From Sorghum bicolor (taxonomy: Eukaryota; Streptophyta; Magnoliopsida; Poales; Poaceae): a stretch of DNA of 64,000 bases. Shown here in pieces: positions 11,190 to 22,125 of this stretch (its first letter is position 1; the number at the start of each line of letters is the position of its first letter). Made by a program: the position numbers and the translations under genes. Location: assembly GCF_000003195.3 (NCBI RefSeq), contig NC_012878.2, positions 23,952,071-24,016,070 on the forward strand, in the 5' to 3' direction. The notes under the pieces were generated by a model. It made no database searches. It saw nothing but the letters and a program-made list of their open reading frames with translations, and was not told the DNA's origin.

Positions 11190-12939
11190 CACTGGTCAAT
11201 GTTCTTCGACGGGTCTTTAAACATCAATGGCGCTGGTGCGGGCATCCTTTTCATTTCACCAAACAAGGACAAACTACGCTACGTCCTTAGGATCCTCTTC
11301 GCGGCATCCAACAACGTCGCCGAGTATGAAGCATGCCTGCACGGCATCCGATTGGCCGTTGAACTAGGAGTCAAGCGCCTTTATGTCTATGGCGACTCCG
11401 CCTTGGTCATTAACCAGTTAAATAAGGAGTGGGACACGACCCATGAGAAAATGGACCTGTACTGCAAAGAAATCCGTAGATGGGAATCAAATGTTTACGC
11501 CATAGAATACATCCACGTGGTCCGGGACAAGAATCAAGCAGCAGATGCGCTGTCAAAGATAGGATCATCCCGGGCCCAGATTCCGCAAGGTGTCTTTGTT
11601 CAAGACATTCACACACCTAGCATCGGAACGGACCTGGTCGACAAGCCACACAACGAGACGCTGCTCATAGGAAATACCGCTCCGACAACCAATGGCAACA
11701 ACTGGCGCGCTCCTTTCGTTAAGTATCTCGCGGACGGTTCGGGATTTCAAGACAAAACGGAGAACGAGCGCCTTATCCGGCGCTCTAAAAATTATATACT
11801 GGTCGATGGTAGACTTATGCGTAAGAACGCAAACTCAGAAGTCTTGTTGAAGTGCATAACTCAAGATGATGGCATCAAGCTACTGGATGACATACATGCT
11901 GGATCCTGTGGCAACCACGCCGCCTCTAGAACACTGGTCGGAAAGGCCTTACGAGCAGGTTTTTACTGGCCAACCGCAGTCGCCAACGATGAGAAACTAG
12001 TCCGGCATTGTGAAGGATGCCAGTTCTTCGCCAAACGGACCCACGTACCCGCCCATGAGATCCACACGATTCCGTCATCTTGGCCATTTGCCTGTTGGGG
12101 TCTTGACATGATCGGGCCATTCAAACTGGCTCCCGGCAATTTCAAATTCGTGTTTGTGCTAATGGATAAGTTCTCAAAGTGGATCGAGTACATGCCACTG
12201 GTCAAAGCGACTTCCGAGAAAGCTGTGGAATTCCTCAATCAAATCATACATAGATTCAGGGTTCCCAATAGCATAATCACCGACCTGGGCACTTAGTTCA
12301 CGGGCACTACAATTTGGGACTTCTGTGATGACAGAGGCATAGTCATAAAGTAAGTGTCGGTAGCCCATCCGCGAGCCAACGTTCAAGTCGGGCAAGCCAA
12401 TGGAATGATTATTGATGCTCTAAAAAAAGGCTATACACAGAAAATGACAGGGCACCAGGGTGGTGGATGAAAGAGTTATCGGCAGTGGTCTGGGGTCTCC
12501 GAACATAGCCTAGTCAGAACACGGGTGTATCCCCCTATTTTATGGTTTATGGGGCCGAGGCAGTGCTCCCTCGGACGTAGCCTTTGGATCTCCAAGAGTC
12601 AAACATTTCGACCAGTCTTCAGTAGACCTCGCCAGAGAAATCGAAATCAACTGCACAAAAGAGAGATGTCTGACTTCTTGCCCTCGAACAACAAAGTATC
12701 TCGAGGCCATTAGACGATACCACAACAAGAATGTCAAAGACCACTCCTTCGTGGTCGGTGATCTGGTAGTCAAATGGAAAACAAGCCAGGAGGGAATGCA
12801 CAAGTTATCTACACCCTGGGAGGGACCTTTTGTGGTTGCCGAAGTTACACGCCCTACATCTTATAGACTGGCGTACCCAGATGGAACAAGCCTGGCCAAC
12901 TCCTGGCACATAGAAAAACTACGACGATTCTATCCGTAA
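11190..12939 (+). pseudogene. second RNase H and integrase of element A
   Basis: The frame from 11199 begins MFFDGSLNINGAGAG, the extra RNase H found in Tat elements, and contains YGDSALVINQLNKEWD and RDKNQAADALSK. The integrase zinc-binding region follows (CGNH near 11910 and CEGCQ near 12015), then the core domain with GLDMIGPF near 12100. At the second catalytic block the expected TDNGTQF reads TDLGT followed by TAG at 12295. The last 61 codons (12751-12939) form the C-terminal WEGPF domain ending before a TAA. Stops between 12296 and 12750 disable it. Confidence 0.83.
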
Positions 12940-13236
12940 GTTTCAGTACATTTTACTTGTAAACCTTTTTTGGTGAATAATAATAAAGTTTGTCTTTTTT
13001 GCTATATACTTTTACATATGCAGAATACTGGACAAGTGCTACAATAACTTTCCTTGACAATCTACTCAAGGGCAATCAACATGATTCAGTGATACATCAC
13101 TCAAGCAAATTTATTTACAATGCTCAAAACCATGGTTCTCAAAATTCTGACTTTATTACAAAATTTATATACAAAGTTTACAATAAACACCCCTCTGGGC
13201 GGCTTCTAGTCTACTCCTATAGAAAACTTTATGTAC
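12940..13236 (+). other. spacer between pol and the antisense gene
   Basis: About 300 bp, AT-rich, with AATAATAATAAAG near 12978 that could serve as a poly(A) signal for sense transcripts. No ORF that I would defend. Confidence 0.4.
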
Positions 13237-13855
13237 CTACTGCCTGGCTGGTCGAGACCACAGGCGTCGACTACCCATCTCCCGCAATCGACGCCCCCGA
13301 CAACTCCCTGGCCGACCTGTCTGATCCCGGCTGATCGGGGGGGTTGACGTCCCGCAGAGGTTTATATCGCCGATCTCCATCGACGATAGGTCGAGCAAGC
13401 CGATGCGAAGGTCATCTGCCTCCTTTGGACCAACCTCCTTTGGGTTTCGCCTCTCTAGCCGGGACAGATCGACTAGGGGGTAGTGAGCGCGTACCATGCT
13501 GAGGACATGCGGTCCGGCAAACTCCTCGGCATCCTTGATGAACTGCTGAAGCCAGCCCCACGCTTGCTGCGCCTTCTCGACCGGGGTTAGTTTCGGTGCA
13601 CGGGGCTGGTCCTCGGGGAGCTCGAGGCTGATCAGGTCAAGTACTGGGGCAACTCCTTTCCAGAGCTTGATGTAGTTCGTCTTCCAGGAGTCCCGTTCCT
13701 TGACCAGCTCATCGAGGTGCTTCTTCGTGTTGGCTTTAAGCACTATGACAAAGATTTCAAGAAAAGCCAAGCAAACAGTCAGCAACATGCTACGGCAATA
13801 TAAAAAAAAGAGAGAGAACTGCATGGTCGAGAAGGACAAAACAGCTCTTACCAGC

Positions 13856-15510
13856 TGTTGGGTATTCTTAACATCATTACCAAAAGTAGACTAAGTTCTC
13901 TAAATCTAGTAACGGTGCCAAAAATGCCAAACCTATCCCTCACACCACTTAAGCCAAGTTGTCATCCCCAGCATGATATGAGAGACGCGGTATTGAAATA
14001 TGCAATTGCTCTTCTAAATAAATAATAAATGGGATCTGCAAGCGCATAGATTAATACCGATGCAGCATTTTAACCGGGAAGTATTCCAGGTATCGTTATT
14101 TATATTTTTACCACTGGGAAGGGATTAGAAATCATCACTATTGATTACAGAATAGAATATGAGATTGAGCATCTATCATTGCATGTATAATTGAGAACAT
14201 TATATCTAACTCTTCATACAGAGATAAGTGTCACATAAAAGATATATGAAATAATAATAGTGACAAGGATAACTAATCTGATCTAGCCACATAATAAATA
14301 TGATAAGCACCTCAATTAGATACTCTAGAAAGTCATTAGCATGGTATTAGAACGAACTACAAGAATATTCCCTAAGTTATTCTTAACTATATAGTCTAGC
14401 ATTATCATAATTAGTGCAAGCATACTTAGCAATCATTGCGAGACAAGACTACGCCCATGCATAGTGATATTAGCAAGGAATATGAGAAACATAGCAATCA
14501 CACCCCTATAATAATGTTGCTCTGCCAGCCCAATACACGAGAGGGGGACTATATAAGAATCAATGAAGCTGTCACTATCACGAACCACCCCACGATCTGG
14601 CGTATTGGGTACAATCGCAGATAAATACGGTATAAGCACCACGCCTACACAATATCTATCATTTACCCATGGATCCGATGGATAAACGCTATACGATCCT
14701 AAGCATGTATATAGATCGAATCTAACTAAGCCAAGTACATAACTATGATAAACTAAGAACAATATAATCTTGAATATAAGCAAGTAGAGCAAAGTCATAA
14801 GCAATATATTGAAGTAGAACAAAGTCATATTCATAATATTGAAGAACAAAGATAATTAGAAAGCAATTAGAAGCACAATTAGAGAATTACCAAGAATCCT
14901 CCTGACAGATCCGGAAACCAATCGAAGATTGACTCCTTCTAGTTCTAATCCTATGTAGCTATGCTAATCTAGATGTCTAATTGATGTGGTGGCTCTAATC
15001 TTGATCAGAGGCTTCTTCTCCCTTGATGGAACAATGAATTAGGGTTGAGAGGCTCTCTCCTCCAGGGGCCAGGGGGTCTGGTTTTATAGTCCCTCCAAGT
15101 GAATATGGGCCCTTGGATCAAACCGACATAGATTGTATGGTTTAGATTCATCCTTTAGGTCGGTGGAGATCTCCAGCAAAGCAGAGTCCTGATTGGACAC
15201 AGGAGGTGGGCGGGCGCCCAGTAGGACAGGGCGGGCGCCCTGTCTTTGGCCCTGTTTCGCCTCCGCTTCGGTCTCGTGGCTTCTGGAGTCTTCTAGATGT
15301 AAGATAATTGCGCAGCACGTTAATATCTTTACGTAATCCTGTCATGTGGGCCTTTCTTCCATATTTCCTGATAACCCCCTGCAGAAATAGACAAACACCA
15401 AAACTCGTGGAATTCTGTCAGATAAAACCCTAAGTCTAGATCTTGTTTTCATTTGGATCCTTTTCTTTATTTATTTGATAATTAAATTTGATACTTAAGG
15501 ACCGTCAACA
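13856..15510 (-). repeat. 3' LTR of element i
   Basis: 1,655 bp from TGTTGGGTATTC to GACCGTCAACA. It carries the U5 block near 14035-14105, a TATA box near 15081-15089 and two GC-rich palindromes near 15209-15246, one of which is lost from the other LTR. Confidence 0.95.
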
Positions 15511-15549
15511 AACTCCCCCAAGCTTACCTCTTGCTCGTCCCTGAGCAAG
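15511..15549 (-). other. polypurine tract and adjacent stem-loop of element i
   Basis: Directly next to the 3' LTR the minus strand reads AAGCTTGGGGGAGTT, the plus-strand primer. Beside it is a hairpin with 7-bp arms (15530-15536 and 15543-15549) and a 6-nt loop. The same pair occurs in element ii at 43162-43199. Confidence 0.8.
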
Positions 15550-17173
15550 GATAGACTCAGCTATGGATCATAAGTTGTTGCAATATCTTAAAAAAAAATT
15601 GACGGTTCACATGCTTTTAAATAAGATCTCATCTCTGAGTTAGAGTAAACTGTCAAGACTTAAAACTTACTTACTTTACCTTCACCATGGGACTTGTAAT
15701 TGTCACTTCTGTCTTGAGTGGTTAAAAGATAGAATAGTCTAGCCAAGTGCCATGTCTCTTATTCTTGATCAGCTATAGCTCTGGGGTTTTTGCAGATTTT
15801 CAAATAAAACTCAGAGTTTCCTTGTATGATTCTCTCAGGTCTCTCTTTTGTGGTATTTTTGGATCCTTACCAAGGCAGTGATGGTATATGCCTTCTCCCC
15901 CACCCTCCATATCTTCAGAGAAGCCATAAACCATCACTGCCTTTTCCCTCACCCTACTCTAATAAGGCTTTAATATCTGGAGCTCGTAGGTGGGAGATAA
16001 AGTATACATACTTACAAGACATTTATTGCATAGTCAAACCATGGATCCAAAGAAACAAGTCAATAAGCCAAATCAAGATGTGCATGTGTGGCGAATGAAT
16101 GGTGTATGGTGATGATGGTGATAACAATGGTGAAAACAATGGAGGTGAAAGTCTAATTCTACTTTGCTCTTTGAGGGGATACATATCTTCCTTGCTTTTG
16201 AAACTTTATGATGAGAATGAGATGCTCTTCTTTTTCTTTTCTCTCAGGTGGGCATCTTGTACCCCTAATTCTACTGTCGGACACTTGTCCATTTTTACCT
16301 CTCATCTCACTTTTTTTCTTTTCTTTCGAGGTTCCGAGCACTTGCTCCTTTTTATTTTCTCGTATCTTTCTCTTTCTTTTTTTTAGAACATTCATCTCTT
16401 GAGATAATATAGCAAGTGGTAGTAACAAGATAACTTGAGCATTTATTTCACAAGGGGAAAACAGAAATATTTTTGTTATTCTCTCCCGGATTAGGAGTAG
16501 AATATTTTTGGGTGATTCCGGAGATGGAATGGGTGGATATATGTGGATGGTACTTCCGGGGTAGAAGTAGCATATATGAGTGAACGTGCAAGTGAAATCT
16601 TGATTTAACCACATGACAAGCTCCTAAGGGTCTACATAGCTTGACCACACTCAATGCTCATAAGCAGTAAATAATAAATGTATGGCTCAAAGTCTAGCAA
16701 GCATGTATATATGGCTGTGGTAGGAATTTAAACTCTCATCATACAGGAACTCATCATGCAACATTTTAAAGATTTTCAAAGATAAAATTCTCCAGAATTC
16801 TAGCATCTCTAGGAACAGATAAACAGCAGCTCAACCTTCCCATATCATATCCGTTAACAACTTAGACTTCAGATCAAATTTTCATACCACAAGTTTAGGT
16901 CTAGGGTAAGCTTTAAATTATAACAGTTATATCTAAACTTGAGAGAGAACATAAAATTTGCAAATTAGGCAGAGCAACTATTTATCATATCCATGCTTAA
17001 GTTTTATTTAGATACAGATTAACATAACCACTTTATTTATTTATTAAACACACTAAGCAAAAGACATATATATAAGCATAAAATCTTTATTTGGTTTCCA
17101 TAGTTTATATGTATTTTAATATTCTAAAATAATATAAGTATAAAGATAGATAGAAATACTTATCGGGATAAAT
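15550..17173 (-). other. non-coding 3' region of element i
   Basis: About 1.6 kb without a supportable gene. A block near 16238-16360 (GTGGGCATCTTGTACCCC and the following TCGGACACTTGTCCATTTTT) is conserved in element ii at 43752-43915, where part of it is duplicated. Elsewhere it is AT-rich. Confidence 0.6.
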
Positions 17174-17194
17174 GGGGGTGCTCTCCCCCAAGCT
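17174..17194 (-). other. internal second polypurine tract of element i
   Basis: The minus strand reads AGCTTGGGGGAGAG at 17181-17194, the same core as the LTR-proximal tract, next to a GGGGG/CCCCC hairpin. Element ii has the equivalent at 44645-44656. A central tract would allow a second plus-strand start. Confidence 0.55.
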
Positions 17195-17626
17195 AAATTT
17201 TGACGTAATTTCTCTTGATGTAGCTAGCAGTTGGCAGAGGTGTATTTGAAAGTCAGCAGCATTCTGACAGCGATTAGAATGTCCTCCGTCTGCTAGTCTT
17301 CTTGATTCTTAAATTCTGTGGAGCTCAAATAGACAACAAAGCTTGCGGAACTGATTAAGTGTTAGCACAAATATCTAGCCTTTGTTATCTTGAGACTCCT
17401 TAATAAATATTACTCCCTGTTTTTATATTTTTATTTTATAAAGCAGAAAAATAATTATTTTATTTTTATGCCACCACGTGAATGTACTTATGGGTTTTAT
17501 GCCACTCGTCTACTCACATGGGGCTTACAGTTTTTTCACATTTTTATTTTCTTTTTAGGACAGTATGAACATAATTAACTAAGTAAACTATTTGAAATAA
17601 TTGAAAGGGAAAGGATAACTACCAAG
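17195..17626 (-). other. AT-rich spacer of element i
   Basis: No ORF. It shares a CACATGGGGCTT block near 17515 with elements ii (near 51853) and iii (near 60650). This marks the same position downstream of gag-protease in all three. Confidence 0.5.
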
Positions 17627-17636
17627 TTTACCTCTT
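17627..17636 (-). promoter_or_regulatory. splice-donor-like site after gag-protease (element i)
   Basis: AGAGGTAAAC on the minus strand. GAGGTAA recurs at the same place in elements ii (51958-51967) and iii (60767-60776), about 20-25 nt past the hairpin. It resembles an exon|GTAA donor and may feed a spliced downstream ORF. Confidence 0.45.
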
Positions 17637-17657
17637 GGCAGGGCGTTCGGTGTTTTT

Positions 17658-17677
17658 AAGTCCTCCGAACGGGACTC
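17658..17677 (-). ncRNA. conserved hairpin after the gag-protease stop (element i)
   Basis: Arms 17658-17663 and 17672-17677 enclose an 8-nt loop; five pairs form and the outermost is a mismatch. It is followed in the sense direction by AAAAA. It lies 9 nt past the TAA at 17687. The same architecture occurs in elements ii and iii. Confidence 0.6.
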
Positions 17678-17686
17678 TCCATTTTC

Positions 17687-19611
17687 TTAATCGTCCTGAG
17701 GTTCGTTGGGTGGCGTAGTCGGTACTTCCGGCGGCGCCTCCTCTTCTTGTATAGTTATCTTCATTTTTCATACCTGACTCGGTGCTTCAGTCTCCTCTGG
17801 ATAATTCTGTTTAAACTCAACGTCTTATGATCTTATAACTTCTCCTTCGTAGTCTGCCCATCCGTCCTTGATGATCTGCCTCCTCTGGTTGCGGTTGCGT
17901 CTCTTTCTTACCTGCTTAGATTCTTCAATGATATAGTTAGGGTCAGTAAAATAACGGCGTACCTTCTCTGAGGGGAAGTGCATATGGACTTCTCCGGTTC
18001 CAATGTAGATAATTGCTTTAACGGTGCTGAGGAACGGTCTTCCAAGGATGATGGGTGGATCATACTCGTCTTCTCCCATGTCAACAACTTGAAAGTCTGT
18101 GTAGACAAAGTGATCGTCTATTTTGACTGGGACATCAGATACTATCCCTTGAACTTCTCGAAATGTCTGATCTGCCATCTGGAGCTGAATGTATGTTGGT
18201 TTTAGTGGCATGGTTCCGAACAAGAGCCGATAGGTGACTGCGGCCATTATGTTGACGCCTGATCCGGTGTCGCAAATCGTCTTGTAGAAGTTGTATCCAT
18301 TTATGGAGCAGTAAATGCTTGGCATTCCTGGGTCGTCCTTCTTGGTCAAAAACAGTGACTTAAGTTGATGATCTTGGCCTCCATGAACTACAGTGACCAT
18401 CTTAGCTAACTCGGTCCACACTTGCTTGTTCCTGTTCCTCCTGTTGGTCCTCTTCCTTGATTGACGTCTGGATTGATCTTGAATTTGTGTAGTCTTGTTC
18501 TTGAAGAAAAATGTCTCCTTCTTCCCTTTGACATAGAAACTGATCTTGGCAGCACTGGCGTAGATGATAGCTCCCGTGGTGTTCAAGAATGGCCTTCCTA
18601 GGATGATAGGTGCTCTCTCATCATTTCCGGTCTCTACCACTACGAAGTCTGCTGGGGCATACAAGGTACCAACTCGGACACAAAGGTTCCTCACTATTCC
18701 TTTTGGAAAAGTTATCGTCTGATCTGCAAACTGCAAACACATGGTTGTTTCTAATAAAGGATATGTAAAGAATTTCTCATAGAGTACCCTGGGTATAATG
18801 TTGACGCTAGAGCCAAAGTCGCAGAGTGCTTCTGGAACGTCCACCATGCCGATGGAGATCGGGATGACGGGGCGTCCTGGATCGCCTCTCTTGACCGGCA
18901 GAAGGTCAGTAGAAAATTCATTGATGGGGTTACTCCAATTACCTGCATCAAACATGTCTACAAGATTTGCAGATTCTAATCCTTCCGGTTGTGATGGTAT
19001 ACCGGGGTTAGTAGTAGGAACAGCAGCAGCTATTTGATTTAACTGAGATTCAATCATTTTATTAAAGCTAATTTGATTCTTGATGGCAGTAGAGAAATTA
19101 TCCATTCTATTATTTATATTTTCTAGCATTTTATCATTAGATGCCAATTTCTTAGATAGGTTATCCATTAGCTTTCCTTGATTAGACACTAACTCTCTCA
19201 AAGGTGGAAAATTATTAGCATTATTGTTGTAAGAATTGTTACCTTGATAATTACCTGAGTAGTTAGGCCTCTGTTGATTCCAACCTTGATTTTGTTGAGG
19301 ACGGTTGTAGTAGTAGTAGTTGTTGTTGATGTAGTTCACATCCTCAAGCATCTCAGGGCAGTGGTTGCCTGAGTGTCCAGTGTCTCCACACTCCTCACAA
19401 GTCATGTGAGAGTCGTAGATGTGCATAACTTCTTTCTTGTCTCCAGCTCTATCGTCGAGCTTCTTCATGAGCAGGTCTAGCTTTGCAGACAGCATGTCTA
19501 CCTCCTTTAGCTGATGTATACCTCCACCTCTCTTGCGTGTCTGGGTCCTCTCTTCATTCCAGCTTTGGTTGGACGCCATCTTCTCCACAAGAGCTGTGCT
19601 TTTGGTATAGT
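17687..19611 (-). pseudogene. Gag C-terminus and duplicated protease of element i
   Basis: The frame is open for 587 codons from 19588 to 17827 and joins the capsid frame through a one-base shift near 19605. In order it holds a CCHC knuckle (CEECGDTGHSGNHC, near 19385), an Asn/Gln-rich linker, a coiled region, and then two protease-like domains. The first has CDFGSSVN near 18815 and ends with ILGRPFL. The second has CDTGSGVN near 18270 and again ends with ILGRPFL. The DTG of the second is canonical; the DFG of the first is not. A Lys/Arg-rich linker separates them. Past the TAA at 17825 the same frame continues about 45 codons, with one TGA at 17768, to a TAA at 17687 just before the hairpin. 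No RT follows. Confidence 0.85.
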
Positions 19612-20331
19612 AAGTGATAAGAATGCTCCTCCAGCTGCAGCATCCATGGTCTCTCGGGCACTGTTACTGAGCCTATGATAAAATGTTTGCATCAATAGCC
19701 AACTCTCCATTCCATGATGGGGACATTCTAGGATGTAGTCTTGAAAGCGCTCCCATGCTTCTGGAACAGATTCATCATTTTGTTGCTGAAAACTTGTAAT
19801 CTTCCCACGGAGAGCATTGGTCTTGCCCATGGGAAAGAACTTAGCCAGGAAGTTTGTTGAGCAGAGTGCCCACGTAGTATTCTTCTCCTTTGTAGCGTAG
19901 AACCACTGCTTCGCTCTTCCTAACAGTGAGAATGGGAAGAGGCGAAGTAGTATAGCATCTTTGGAAACTCCTGCTATGGTGAATGTGTTGCAAATCTCCA
20001 GGAAGTGTTGTAAATGAGCACTAGCATCTTCGTGTGCCTTCCCACAGAACTGGTTGGATTGCACCATGTTGATAAGTCCAGGCTTGAGCTCAAAGTTGCC
20101 GTCGATCTCTGCAGCAGGTCCAGTGTGGATGTTGTCCGTAGTGGGAGCTGAGAACTCGCGGATTGATTTGTTCGCCATGGCTTCGAACTCTGAAGACAAG
20201 TTCCGGTGATCTTCTTGATTGGATGAAGCTTCTTGCTGAAGTGTTGATGATTTCTTTAGCTTGGCTCTCGTCTTCTTGAATAATGCTTCAGGATTGTCAA
20301 CAAAATTTCCTGGAAGATGTCTTCTATTCAT
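19507..20331 (-). CDS. Gag capsid of element i (Athila type)
   Basis: The ATG at 20331 starts a basic N-terminus, followed by an Athila-type capsid with FELKPGLINMVQSNQFCG, LRLFPFSLLGRAKQWFY and the YILECPHHGMESWLLMQTFY block. True homology ends near residue 242; the last 33 residues are a frameshifted tail. The capsid would assemble particles and package RNA. The frameshift near 19605 would stop fusion to the knuckle and protease. Confidence 0.88.
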   Translation of the reverse strand: MNRRHLPGNFVDNPEALFKKTRAKLKKSSTLQQEASSNQEDHRNLSSEFEAMANKSIREFSAPTTDNIHTGPAAEIDGNFELKPGLINMVQSNQFCGKAHEDASAHLQHFLEICNTFTIAGVSKDAILLRLFPFSLLGRAKQWFYATKEKNTTWALCSTNFLAKFFPMGKTNALRGKITSFQQQNDESVPEAWERFQDYILECPHHGMESWLLMQTFYHRLSNSARETMDAAAGGAFLSLTIPKAQLLWRRWRPTKAGMKRGPRHAREVEVYIS

Positions 20332-20470
20332 ACATTCCCCTGCATAAGATAAAATAGAAAAATATCGGGGTAAAACTTTATGAGAGAATAGATAAGCTCA
20401 ATCATATTAGTGATGCGAATGATAACTCAAAATCTTTTATTCCATTCCTGATTGGTAATCAACCTTCCCC
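20332..20470 (-). other. short leader of element i
   Basis: About 140 bp between the primer-binding site and the Gag ATG. AT-rich, no ORF. Confidence 0.5.
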
Positions 20471-20483
20471 GGCAACGGCGCCA
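20471..20483 (-). other. primer-binding site of element i (Asp-tRNA type)
   Basis: The minus strand reads TGGCGCCGTTGCC, the site shared by Athila-group elements. It is eight bases from the LTR edge, with the same offset in elements ii and iii. Confidence 0.88.
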
Positions 20484-20491
20484 AAAATGCT

Positions 20492-22125
20492 TTTTGGGTA
20501 TTCTTAACATCATTACCAAAAGTAGACTAAGTTCTCTAAATCTAGTAACGGTGCCAAAAATGCCAAACCTATCCCTCACACCACTTAAGCCAAGTTGTCA
20601 TCCCCAGCATGATATGAGAGACGCGGTATTGAAATATGCAATTGCTCTTCTAAATAAATAATGAATGGGATCTGCAAGCGCACAGATTAATACCGATGCA
20701 GCATTTTAACCGGGAAGTATTCCAGGTATCGTTATTTATATTTTTACCACTGGGAAGGGATTAGAAATCATCACTATTGATTACAGAATAGAATATGAGA
20801 TTGAGCATCTATCATTGCATGTATAATTGAGAACATTATATCTAACTCTTCATACAGAGATAAGTGTCACATAAAAGATATATGAAATAATAATAGTGAC
20901 AAGGATAACTAATCTGATCTAGCCACATAATAAATATGATAAGCACCTCAATTAGATACTCTAGAAAGTCATTAGCATGGTATTAGAACGAACTACAAGA
21001 ATATTCCCTAAGTTATTCTTAACTATATAGTCTAGCATTATCATAATTAGTGCAAGCATACTTAGCAATCATTGCGAGACAAGACTACGCCCATGCATAG
21101 TGATATTAGCAAGGAATATGAGAAACATAGCAATCACACCCCTATAATAATGTTGCTCTGCCAGCCCAATACACGAGAGGGGGACTATATAAGAATCAAT
21201 GAAGCTGTCACTATCACGAACCACCCCACGATCTGGCATATTGGGTACAATCGCAGATAAATACGGTATAAGCACCACGCCTACACAATATCTATCATTT
21301 ACCCATGGATCCGATGGATAAACGCTATACGATCCTAAGCATGTATATAGATCGAATCTAACTAAGCCAAGTACATAACTATGATAAACTAAGAACAATA
21401 TAATCTTGAATATAAGCAAGTAGAGCAAAGTCATAAGCAATATATTGAAGTAGAACAAAGTCATATTCATAATATTGAAGAACAAAGATAATTAGAAAGC
21501 AATTAGAAGCACAATTAGAGAATTACCAAGAATCCTCCTGACAGATCCGGAAACAAATCGAAGATTGACTCCTTCTAGTTCTAATCCTATGTAGCTATGC
21601 TAATCTAGATATCTAATTGATGTGGTGGCTCTAATCTTGATCAGAGGCTTCTTCTCCCTTGATGGAACAATGAATTAGGGTTGAGAGGCTATCTCCTCCA
21701 GGGGCCAGGGGGTCTGGTTTTATAGTCCCTCCAAGTGAATATGGGCCCTTGGATCAAACCGACATAGATTGTATGGTTTAGATTCATCCTTTAGGTCGGT
21801 GGAGATCTCCTGCAAAGCAGAGTCCTGATTGGACTTGGGGGCAGGGCGGGTGCCCTGTCTCTGGCCCCGTTTCGCCTCCGCTTCGGTCTCGTGGCTTCTG
21901 GAGTCTTCTAGATGTAAGATAATTGCGCAGCACGTTAATATCTTTACGTAATCCTGTCATGTGGGCCTTTCTTCCACATTTCCTGATAACCCCCTGCAGA
22001 AATAGACAAACACCAAAACTCATGGAATTCTGTCAGATAAAACCCTAAGTCTAGATCTTGTTTTCATTTGGATCCTTTTCTTTATTTATTTGATAATTAA
22101 ATTTGATACTTAAGGACCGTCAACA
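20492..22125 (-). repeat. 5' LTR of element i
   Basis: 1,634 bp, about 99% identical to the other LTR by eye. The terminal TG is TT here (20492-20493). It has lost one of the two GC-rich palindromes (near 21838-21858). TATA near 21717-21725 on the minus strand. Confidence 0.95.

Larger units (their letters stand above)
13856..22125 (-). mobile_element. non-autonomous Athila element i, complete, TSD CCAGC
   Basis: Two LTRs (13856-15510 and 20492-22125) flank an internal region with an Asp-tRNA-type primer-binding site at the right and a polypurine tract at the left, so the element reads on the minus strand. CCAGC at 13851-13855 and 22126-22130 is an exact TSD. The internal region encodes Gag and protease only, with no RT or integrase. 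The LTRs differ by roughly a dozen substitutions plus one GC-rich indel, so the insertion is young. Confidence 0.95.

Noticed and set aside
16099..16614. ORFs on both strands in the 3' region of element i
   Set aside because: They overlay a conserved non-coding pyrimidine-rich block also present in element ii, where the frames are not kept.
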